A stretch of 18,426 nucleotides of DNA from an uncultured Rhizobiaceae group bacterium (GTDB lineage Bacteria > Pseudomonadota > Alphaproteobacteria > Rhizobiales > Rhizobiaceae): the NCBI GenBank assembly GCA_937951455.1, contig CALFBU010000019.1:1-18426 (forward strand), given 5' to 3'. Made by a program: the position numbers and the translations under genes. Of the stretch, positions 1 through 9,100 are shown one piece after another (position 1 is the first letter of the stretch; every line of letters begins with the position of its first letter). Below the pieces are notes generated by a model, which saw nothing but the letters and a program-made list of their open reading frames with translations, did no database searches and was not told the origin of the DNA.

Positions 1-162
1 GAGGTCAGCGGTTGGCACGATGACCTATATCAAGAATTGCGCGCGTTTTATGACCGCGATATTTGGAAAGATAAAATGCGTGAGTATGACGCCTCGTTCG
101 GCGTATCAAGAACGAAACTTATGGCAAACTTGGAAAAAAAATTATCAGACTGGATAAAGTAA
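1..162 (+). CDS. 3' end of an unrecognised protein (partial)
   Basis: An open frame enters from the left edge in frame 1 and ends with TAA at 160-162, giving the last 53 residues of a protein. The tail is hydrophilic and rich in charged and aromatic residues (for example LRAFYDRDIW and KLMANLEKKLSDWIK), so it is probably an amphipathic C-terminal helix of a soluble protein. Sulfotransferase-family proteins often end with a similar F-Y-x-x-D element followed by a charged helix, but that is only a weak resemblance and I do not assign a function. Its 3' end lies 10 bases from the 3' end of tRNA-His on the other strand; no hairpin terminator is visible in between. Confidence 0.6.
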   Translation, partial: EVSGWHDDLYQELRAFYDRDIWKDKMREYDASFGVSRTKLMANLEKKLSDWIK

Positions 163-172
163 AAATTCTGAA

Positions 173-249
173 TGGTACGGTTGGGAGGAATCGAACCACC
201 GGCCTCTTGCGCCACAAGCAAGCGCTCTAACCAACTGAGCTACAACCGC
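173..249 (-). tRNA. tRNA-His (GTG), CCA encoded
   Basis: Read on the minus strand this folds as a full cloverleaf: acceptor GCGGTTG pairing with CAACCGT, D-stem GCTC/GAGC, anticodon stem CTTGC/GCAAG around loop TTGTGGC (anticodon GTG, histidine), variable AGGCC, and T-arm GGTGG-TTCGATT-CCTCC, then A73 and an encoded CCA. The base before G1 is T, so the template lacks the G-1 that marks tRNA-His in most bacteria. The terminal pair is G1-U72 and the discriminator is A73. This is the form described for a subgroup of alphaproteobacteria such as Caulobacter. The middle of the T-stem has a U-U mismatch (positions 51-63), which is unusual, but the rest of the fold is intact. Confidence 0.97.
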
Positions 250-273
250 ACATCTTCATTCAGAAGCTAATGT

Positions 274-302
274 GAAATACGAGTATCTGGAATCATTTGC
301 AA
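274..302 (-). promoter_or_regulatory. Possible promoter of tRNA-His
   Basis: On the minus strand TTGCAA (297-302) and TATTTC (274-279) are separated by 17 bases and sit 25-53 bases upstream of the tRNA 5' end. Both boxes are imperfect matches to sigma-70 consensus, so this is a suggestion based on position and spacing. Confidence 0.3.
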
Positions 303-412
303 GAAAAACTTCGCTGATTTTCATTATTTTATGAATAATCAGTATTAACCTTGAATTCAAGCAATTCACCTAATTGCTATATATTTCTAGACCGGCCTGC
401 GTCCACAAGGTA

Positions 413-427
413 TTAACAGTTCATTAA
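413..427. promoter_or_regulatory. CtrA box (TTAA-N7-TTAA) upstream of histidine kinase
   Basis: TTAA (413-416), seven bases (cagttca), TTAA (424-427) is a perfect match to the full CtrA recognition site known in alphaproteobacteria. It lies 86 bases upstream of the kinase start. A near match, TTAA-N7-TTCA, occurs at 345-359. If functional, it would put the kinase under the regulator its family controls through DivK. Binding is inferred from motif and context only. Confidence 0.5.
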
Positions 428-513
428 GAATAAATCGATGAGCAGAATGTGAGGATCTGTTTTTCAAAAAGTTAGTTTGTTAGCGGCAAACACAAGTACT
501 GAGTAAAACGCGC

Positions 514-3620
<3,107 letters not shown>

Positions 3621-3624
<4 letters not shown>

Positions 3625-4442
3625 GATTTAATGTAGAAACTTTCCATGACCTCGAGCGCAGTATCTATGTCACTTGCGATACCATCTGGTTCGATAATTT
3701 GCAGCAAATCATCCACCTCTTCAACAATCTTGCCGCTGACAAAGATATATAAGTCTGGGCGATGAATACGGATGGCTAATATGAGCTTTGCTAAAATATC
3801 AATTGAGTGACGTCCGCCCGCAGACAAACAAATGATGGGCAGTTTTGTATGATCTATTTCAGCAATAAGTTCATCGTGCGACAACCCAATGAACAAATCA
3901 ACATCCCACCCTTTTTGCCTAAAAAGATCGGAAGCCATAGTAACACCAAGTGTGTGAAGTTCATCTGGTATCGAAGCAAACATGGCAGAACGTTCATCCA
4001 CCAAATGTTTGGGGATTACCATCTGATCAAGGGTCTGTAGAATCGCGTAAATTCTGGTGGCACCAATGCGAACATCAACAAAAGATACATGATCGTTATC
4101 CCACCACTCGCCAAGTTTTTGGGCAGCAGCTGCTAGATAGCAGACATATATATCTTCAATTTTCACCCCTGCGTCATATAACCTTGAAACATACAACTGA
4201 CCTTTGTCAGGACTGTCAGCAATAAGCGCAGACGCAAGCGCTTCTATTTCTTGTGCAGGTGGCTGTTGCTTAAGCTTTGCTTTTTGTGATGAAAACCTAA
4301 GATTAACACGATTTAAAACTTCACTTGCCAAAGCCAAAGCAGCTTCATCGGTCAAACGCGATTTCAAAGTTTCTATATTTGAGGCGGTCTTGTTAAATTT
4401 ATCCCAGTCAACCCCCTCAGGTTGTCCTCCAACTCTAGACAT
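3621..4442 (-). CDS. AerR/PpaA-like cobalamin (B12)-binding antirepressor
   Basis: A 273-residue soluble protein with the two-part fold of methionine-synthase-type B12 modules. A helical bundle at about 65-140 contains LGEWWDNDHVSFVDVRIGATR, and a Rossmann-like domain at about 152-270 contains FASIPDELHTLGVTMASDLF and RQKGWDVDLF. The canonical DxHxxG loop is absent; instead E161-L-H163-T-L-G is present, matching the E-x-H-x-x-G motif of AerR/PpaA, where this His binds the corrinoid cobalt. There is no N-terminal MerR domain, so it is not CarH-like. AerR/PpaA proteins modulate the repressor PpsR/CrtJ in response to light or oxygen. ATG 4442 is chosen because GGAGG (4452-4456) is 9 bases upstream; the GTG at 4448 would be only 3 bases from it. 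Two TGT-N12-ACA palindromes lie upstream. Homologues also occur in non-phototrophs, so the pathway is inferred. Confidence 0.85.
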
Positions 4443-4480
4443 GGTCACCGTCCTCCAACGGAAACACCATTAATGTTATG

Positions 4481-4498
4481 TGTAAAAAAAATTTTACA
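4481..4498. promoter_or_regulatory. PpsR/CrtJ-type operator, proximal (TGT-N12-ACA)
   Basis: TGT (4481-4483), twelve bases, ACA (4496-4498), inside a longer perfect inverted repeat GTGTAAAA-AAAA-TTTTACAC at 4480-4499. This matches the TGT-N12-ACA consensus of the PpsR/CrtJ repressors of photosynthesis genes. It is 39-56 bases upstream of the start of the AerR/PpaA-like gene, where the -10 region and transcript start should be. Confidence 0.6.
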
Positions 4499-4510
4499 CT
4501 AATTTAATGA

Positions 4511-4528
4511 TGTCAAGAAAATATTACA
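4511..4528. promoter_or_regulatory. PpsR/CrtJ-type operator, distal, overlapping a -35 box
   Basis: A second perfect TGT-N12-ACA: TGT 4511-4513, twelve bases, ACA 4526-4528, centred 30 bp from the proximal site. On the minus strand the bases at 4511-4516 read TTGACA, a perfect sigma-70 -35 hexamer for the AerR/PpaA-like gene, so occupancy here would block polymerase. The matching -10 is unclear: TAAAAT (4491-4496) is only 14 bases away. Confidence 0.6.
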
Positions 4529-4598
4529 CGCCAAGTGAAACTAAGCAAGCAGATAAAATTATAAGAAAGCCATCGGTAATAAGAACTGTTCACAAAAC

Positions 4599-4630
4599 AA
4601 AAAAAAAGCCCCGATCCGAAGATCGAGGCT
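4599..4630 (-). terminator. Rho-independent terminator (minus strand)
   Basis: On the minus strand a 10-bp stem (AGCCTCGATC / GATCGGGGCT, one U-G wobble) closes a cUUCGg tetraloop and is followed directly by nine T. Read on the plus strand the wobble becomes a mismatch and no U tract follows, so the direction is clear. It ends transcripts coming from acetoacetyl-CoA synthetase or from a small RNA starting in the gap, and keeps them out of the B12-protein promoter. Confidence 0.9.
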
Positions 4631-4715
4631 GAAAATTTAAAGTGTGAGAGCACTTGCACGTTTAAATCTCGGTAAAGAGGGGAATTAAATCCGTTAGCTC
4701 TTTGTTAAGATCAGA
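4599..4715 (-). ncRNA. Candidate small RNA ending at the terminator
   Basis: The segment upstream of the terminator can form a further hairpin: inner AAGTG (4640-4644) with CACTT (4651-4655), and outer ATTTAAA (4635-4641) with TTTAAAT (4661-4667) as an alternative pairing. A perfect TTAA-N7-TTAA at 4730-4744 sits where an upstream activator site would be. I see no good -10 box, so the 5' end is a guess and the sequence may just be the 3' untranslated region of the synthetase mRNA. Confidence 0.25.
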
Positions 4716-4729
4716 CTGCCCTTCAAAGA

Positions 4730-4744
4730 TTAACAAAACCTTAA
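4730..4744. promoter_or_regulatory. CtrA-type box TTAA-N7-TTAA
   Basis: TTAA (4730-4733), caaaacc, TTAA (4741-4744) is a second perfect match to the CtrA full site. It lies downstream of the acetoacetyl-CoA synthetase stop and about 290 bases before the B12-protein start, with a terminator in between, so its natural target would be a small transcript in the gap. The region is AT-rich and chance occurrence is possible. Confidence 0.3.
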
Positions 4745-4826
4745 TATTAAAACTTTGTCAGGCATTTCACCTGTATCAATCTGTAACAGGGTTAATTTTC
4801 CAGTTACCTTTTGTTAACCTTGTTGG

Positions 4827-6782
4827 TTAGGATTTTAAGGCCTCCAAGTCTACAAAAAGCTCTAATGCTTCCGGGTTTGCAAGCGCTTCCTTGTTCTTTA
4901 CCTGCCTGCCGTGCACAATATCGCGCACAGCCAGCTCTGTGATTTTTCCCGATTTTGTCCTAGGAATATCAGCAACTTGTATGATTTTAGCTGGCACGTG
5001 CCTTGGCGATGCACCTGTACGAATGCGCTTTCGAATGTCGGCTTCCAGTTCCTCACTTAACGTAAGCCCTTCTTTTAACCTTACGAAAAGTATAACGCGC
5101 GCATCGCTCTGCCAGTCTTGCCCAATACAAAGCCCCTCTTCTACAGCTTCCATTTGCTCAACCTGATTGTAAATCTCAGCTGTACCAATGCGAACACCTC
5201 CCGGATTAAGCGTTGCATCAGAGCGTCCATGAATGATCATGCCACCTGTTGAAGTGATTTCTGCAAAGTCGCCATGACACCAGACATTTTCAAATTGAGC
5301 GAAATAGGCATTATGATAGCGCTCTCCTGTATCATCCCCCCAAAAGCCCACGGGCATTGAGGGAAAAGCATGAGCGCAAACCAGTTCACCTTTTTCGCCT
5401 GTTACAGGGTTTTGGTCATCATCCCAGACCTGCACATCCATACCCAAGGCTGGCCCTTGTATCTCTCCCTTATAAACAGGCTTCCACGGGATACCGATGA
5501 CAAAACAGCCCATCAGATCGGTGCCACCTGACATGGACGCCAAATGCACGTTCTGCTTAATACCAGAATAAACAAAATCAAAATTCTCAGGTGCTAAAGG
5601 AGAGCCGGTAGAACCAATCATACGCACACTGGATAAATCATGTGTTTCTATGGGACGAAGACCGGTATTGCGAACAGCATCAATAAACTTGGCGGACGTG
5701 CCCAACAACGTGAATTTTTCCTGTTCAGCATAATCAAAAATTGCTTTTTCATCAGGTGCAAAAGGTGAGCCATCATAAAGCATCAAGGTCACACCGCTAG
5801 CAAGCGCCGTTACAAGCCAATTCCACATCATCCAGCCACAGGTCGTGAAGTAGAAAACACGGTCGCCCTCTTTCATACCGACGTGCAACTGATGTTCTTT
5901 GATTAAGGTCATCAAAGACCCGCCATGCGAATGCACAATACACTTTGGAATGCCAGTCGTGCCAGACGAAAACATAATGTAAAGAGGATGCCCAAATTCA
6001 AGCTTTTCAAACCTTACTTCACCAGCCTTGTATGAAGATAGATACTCTTCCATGGACGATGTGTCGGACAGGTTTTCGGCCACGTTATTTGCATCACCTA
6101 AGAGCGGAACGATAACCGTTCTTTGGCAATCAAGCGCTGGCACGATCTCATTTAACTTATCAGAAATCTCAATGCGCTTGCCGCCATACCAATAGCCATC
6201 ACAAGTGATGAAAATCTTCGGATTAATCTGCCCAAACCGATCCAGCACGCCTTTTACACCAAAGTCTGGCGAACAAGACGACCATATCGCACCCAGTGAT
6301 GTCGCTGCCAGCATCGCAGCAATGGTTTCAGGCATGTTAGGCATCATGGCAGCAATGCGATCACCTTTTTGAAGACCATCAGCCATAAATGCCTGCTGAA
6401 AGCGCGAAACCATCGCGTGTAGTTCATCATGTGTTAAGCGACTTTCCGATTTGTCCTCCGCACGAAAAACAATCGCCTCACTATCACCTTTGTATTTCAA
6501 AAGGTTTTCAGCATAATTCAAACGTGAATCGGGAAAATATTGTGCACCTGGTATCTTATCTTCATCAGCGACAATCCGGTCGCCCTTCTCACCTATTACA
6601 CCTGCAAAGTCCCAAAGCCTGTCCCAGAATTTACCTCCATCTTGGCAAGACCATCTATGCAATGCATTATAATTCGGAAAAGCGAGGCCTTCACTGGTTT
6701 CTACACTACGAGCAAACGCACTCATGCGACTGTCTGCGATCTGTTTTGAGGATGGGGTCCAGAGAGGCGAATTTTCAGTCAT
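4827..6782 (-). CDS. aacS: Acetoacetyl-CoA synthetase (acetoacetate-CoA ligase)
   Basis: An adenylate-forming enzyme of 651 residues that activates acetoacetate with ATP and CoA (EC 6.2.1.16), feeding ketone-body or polyhydroxybutyrate carbon into acetyl-CoA. Full length for the family. It has the N-terminal region typical of acetoacetyl-CoA synthetases (WSCQDGGKFWDRLWDF), AMP-binding loop FSSGTTGIPK near residue 271, GSTGSPLAPENFDFVY, GDFAEITSTGGMIIHGRSD, and the C-terminal PRTKSGKITE with the catalytic lysine near residue 613. Two adjacent ATG codons are possible; the second (6782) is preferred because AGGA lies 5 bases upstream of it, against 2 bases for the ATG at 6785. It is a single-gene unit, divergent from the AsmA gene, with an inverted repeat TTTACC-N9-GGTAAA 44-64 bases upstream. 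The ScfR-type regulator nearby is a plausible controller, but that is inference. Confidence 0.96.
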   Translation of the reverse strand: MTENSPLWTPSSKQIADSRMSAFARSVETSEGLAFPNYNALHRWSCQDGGKFWDRLWDFAGVIGEKGDRIVADEDKIPGAQYFPDSRLNYAENLLKYKGDSEAIVFRAEDKSESRLTHDELHAMVSRFQQAFMADGLQKGDRIAAMMPNMPETIAAMLAATSLGAIWSSCSPDFGVKGVLDRFGQINPKIFITCDGYWYGGKRIEISDKLNEIVPALDCQRTVIVPLLGDANNVAENLSDTSSMEEYLSSYKAGEVRFEKLEFGHPLYIMFSSGTTGIPKCIVHSHGGSLMTLIKEHQLHVGMKEGDRVFYFTTCGWMMWNWLVTALASGVTLMLYDGSPFAPDEKAIFDYAEQEKFTLLGTSAKFIDAVRNTGLRPIETHDLSSVRMIGSTGSPLAPENFDFVYSGIKQNVHLASMSGGTDLMGCFVIGIPWKPVYKGEIQGPALGMDVQVWDDDQNPVTGEKGELVCAHAFPSMPVGFWGDDTGERYHNAYFAQFENVWCHGDFAEITSTGGMIIHGRSDATLNPGGVRIGTAEIYNQVEQMEAVEEGLCIGQDWQSDARVILFVRLKEGLTLSEELEADIRKRIRTGASPRHVPAKIIQVADIPRTKSGKITELAVRDIVHGRQVKNKEALANPEALELFVDLEALKS

Positions 6783-6826
6783 CATAATCCTGTTTTATCG
6801 AGCCGTGATGCAAATTTTAGATTACA

Positions 6827-6847
6827 TTTACCTATACTGTTGGTAAA
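6827..6847. promoter_or_regulatory. Inverted repeat upstream of acetoacetyl-CoA synthetase
   Basis: TTTACC (6827-6832), nine bases, GGTAAA (6842-6847) is a perfect 6-bp inverted repeat in the 190-bp divergent region between the synthetase and AsmA genes, closer to the synthetase. TTTAC/GTAAA elements also crowd the region upstream of the ScfR-like gene. It could be an operator for either gene; no known consensus is matched exactly. Confidence 0.35.
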
Positions 6848-6972
6848 GCATCGTTGAGGGTTACAAGCGATGATTTCTGTTATAAAAGCAAGTCTAGTTT
6901 CTTGCAAAATTGATATGCATGTTATCAAAAAACAGCTAGAGAATATAATCTGCAAGAACCAAAGGGGAATAA

Positions 6973-8766
6973 ATGAAACGGTTAGTTAAAGGAACATTGT
7001 TTGTTCTGTTACTGATAGCTGCATGTTTGGCAGCCATTCCGTTTTTGGTTTCTTCACAAACTGTAAGAAATGGCATCACGGCAAAGATTGAAGAAGTCAC
7101 GGGTAGCAAAGTGACGTTTCAAGGTGATCCTTCACTGTCTTTTAGTCCTTTTCTTGGGTTTGAAATATCAGACCTTGAACTTGCTTCACCAGAAAATTCT
7201 GATGATCAGACACCCCTTCTAAAGGTGGAAAAGGTAAAGGCACAAATTAATCTTCTGCCTGCCTTAAGCGGAAATGTTGAGATTACAGAGTATCAGTTTC
7301 TACGCCCAAGGTTTTTTTTGAAAACGGATGAAAACGGAAAAAGCAACTGGAAATTCAGCAAGGGTAAATTCCACAATGCGATCGAAGCTGCTTTCGAGAA
7401 CCGCACTAATCAAACCACTAAAGGTCTGCCTGATCTTACAGTCGGCAATCTCCTGATTACAGACGGTATATTGTCGCACCAAGACACGCTGTCGAATACT
7501 GAAGAAACAATTACTGGCATGAATGGCATGTTGTCTTGGCCGCAAGCTGAAAAAGCACTTGATCTTTCAGGTAATGGTATTTGGCGCGGGGAAGGCATTA
7601 CAACAAACCTAAACATCGCAAACCCAATCGAAATTTTCTCAGGCGGTGAAAGTATTGTTACACTAAACCTTAATTCGCAACCCATAAGCTTCACCTTTGA
7701 TGGCATGGCAAACATGTTTTCCAACCTCTTCGTAAAAGGAGAGTTAGAGGCAAACAGCCCTTCGATCAACCGATTGGCAGAAGTTCTGAAAATAGACTTG
7801 GGCGACTTTACAAGTTCTGACCCGTGGAGCGCTCAGGGTATATTGGAAGCAACCTCAAATAATACCAATCTATCTGAGGCAAGTTTTTCCATAGGCCAAG
7901 ATAGCGCTACTGGCGTTATTCGCCTTTCCTCAAATGGATCAGAAAAATCAAAACTCGATGGAACACTTGCTTTTGAACAAATTGACTTGGTCAATTATTT
8001 CAACGCACTTGGCGCAAATCCAGACAAGATAATTAATCCAACTCTTGTAAAAGATCTCAACATAGATCTTAGAGTTTCATCAGAATCCATTAATATCGGC
8101 ACAATCACACTCGATAGAGTCGCAGCTGCCATTATCGTGGATGAGCAAGGCTGGACATTCGACATTGGTGACGCCTACGCGTTTGATGGCAAATTGATTG
8201 CGAAACTTGGTGAGCGTATCAACGAAGACAAACGCCAGGCTTTTCTGGAACTTTCAGCCACAGACATGGATGCCCAGAGCATCTCAAGTCTATTTGCTTC
8301 GAAGCAATTTGGCATCAGCGGTAGAACTTCATTTACTGCCAACGTCAGAACTAACAAATTATCAGAAGGTTTGTTGAACTCAGGCATCAACGGAACGTTC
8401 TCTGGAGAATTTAAAGAAGGTCAAATAAAAGGCATCTACCTTACTGACCTCATCACAAAAACTGCAAACGACTTCGCCAAAGAACTATTCGCGCTTAGCG
8501 AAAGCGCGTCAACTTCGTACCAGCAAATGAACGTAAAATTGTTTCTCAACAATGGCATTGCAACGCTTTCACAGACTAATTTGGAAACTCAAACTGCGAA
8601 AATACAAGCAATTGGTGACATCAATCTTTACCAGCAAACACTGGATATACAATTGCAAGAAATCGCTGAAGATAAACCAAAACCATACCGCTACCTTTTC
8701 AAAGGCTCAGTTTTTAAACCAACCCTTACGTTTCAAGATGGCCAAAACCTAATAAACCAAAATTAG
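6973..8766 (+). CDS. AsmA-family protein, inner-membrane anchored, periplasmic
   Basis: A 597-residue protein with an N-terminal membrane anchor at about residues 5-27 and then an AsmA-type body (TVRNGITAKIEEVTGSKVTF, LSFSPFLGFEISDLELA near the start). The remainder is a long beta-rich periplasmic region and a C-terminal AsmA-like segment (residues about 455-590) with NDFAKELFALSE and IGDINLYQQTLDIQLQ. AsmA proteins are linked to outer-membrane assembly and to phospholipid transport across the envelope; the exact role here is unknown. The start has a strong Shine-Dalgarno, AAGGGG 5 bases before ATG 6973. Length and domain layout are normal for the family. It is followed by a small membrane protein in the same direction 89 bases later, with only a weak AT-rich inverted repeat between them. 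Confidence 0.9.
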   Translation: MKRLVKGTLFVLLLIAACLAAIPFLVSSQTVRNGITAKIEEVTGSKVTFQGDPSLSFSPFLGFEISDLELASPENSDDQTPLLKVEKVKAQINLLPALSGNVEITEYQFLRPRFFLKTDENGKSNWKFSKGKFHNAIEAAFENRTNQTTKGLPDLTVGNLLITDGILSHQDTLSNTEETITGMNGMLSWPQAEKALDLSGNGIWRGEGITTNLNIANPIEIFSGGESIVTLNLNSQPISFTFDGMANMFSNLFVKGELEANSPSINRLAEVLKIDLGDFTSSDPWSAQGILEATSNNTNLSEASFSIGQDSATGVIRLSSNGSEKSKLDGTLAFEQIDLVNYFNALGANPDKIINPTLVKDLNIDLRVSSESINIGTITLDRVAAAIIVDEQGWTFDIGDAYAFDGKLIAKLGERINEDKRQAFLELSATDMDAQSISSLFASKQFGISGRTSFTANVRTNKLSEGLLNSGINGTFSGEFKEGQIKGIYLTDLITKTANDFAKELFALSESASTSYQQMNVKLFLNNGIATLSQTNLETQTAKIQAIGDINLYQQTLDIQLQEIAEDKPKPYRYLFKGSVFKPTLTFQDGQNLINQN

Positions 8767-8855
8767 GCACCCACTGAATTAACGAATTATTTTACAGAAT
8801 CGCAAAATAATATAAGTTGGATTAAAGATAACAAGAACTGGAGAAATCAGGCTTT

Positions 8856-9098
8856 ATGTTTCGTTTGTTTTCAACATTCATGAAAATTGCCATCGCGTCC
8901 TTGATTACCGGCGTCGTGCTGACGAAACTTGATTTATCCGCTGAACAAATTCTTGCAGAAATGGGCATGACGCCAGAAAAAGTAATGGCGCATCTGGAGC
9001 AGGGTTTTCAATGGGCACTTCCAAATATTATTCTAGGTTCAATGGTAATAATCCCGGTCTGGCTGGTAGTATATCTGTTCAGACCACCACGCAGTTAA
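8856..9098 (+). CDS. Small two-helix membrane protein (DUF6460-like)
   Basis: An 80-residue protein with two hydrophobic segments, at about residues 7-24 and 53-74, separated by an amphipathic acidic stretch (LSAEQILAEMGMTPEKV). The second helix ends in VVYLFRPPRS. The pattern of one short helix, a DIxPEQIL-like motif and a terminal helix with I-I-P-V-W-L resembles the small alphaproteobacterial DUF6460 family, as far as I can recall it; the function is unknown. GGAG lies 12 bases and AGG 4 bases before the ATG. The stop is 2 bases from the end of the convergent ScfR-like gene, with no terminator between them. Confidence 0.75.
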   Translation: MFRLFSTFMKIAIASLITGVVLTKLDLSAEQILAEMGMTPEKVMAHLEQGFQWALPNIILGSMVIIPVWLVVYLFRPPRS

Positions 9099-9100
9099 AC

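Larger units (their letters stand above)
4443..4826. other. Intergenic region: operators, terminator, CtrA-type box
   Basis: This 384-base AT-rich gap has no convincing open reading frame. From left to right it contains the leader of the B12-protein gene with two TGT-N12-ACA palindromes (4481-4498, 4511-4528), a strong minus-strand terminator (4599-4630), an adjacent hairpin-forming segment (4635-4667) and a perfect TTAA-N7-TTAA (4730-4744). The roughly 200 bases between the acetoacetyl-CoA synthetase stop and the terminator are either a long 3' untranslated region or a separate small RNA. Confidence 0.6.

Noticed and set aside
4443..4448. GTG start at 4448 for the AerR/PpaA-like protein
   Set aside because: It lies only 3 bases from GGAGG, too close for normal initiation; ATG 4442 has a 9-base spacing. 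Only two residues differ.
4443..4826. Cobalamin riboswitch in the leader of the B12-protein gene
   Set aside because: The leader is too short and AT-rich, and I see no B12-box-like conserved segment.
8786..8811. AT-only inverted repeat ATTATTTT-N10-AAAATAAT after the AsmA gene
   Set aside because: A weak stem without GC pairs and without a U tract; not a credible terminator.
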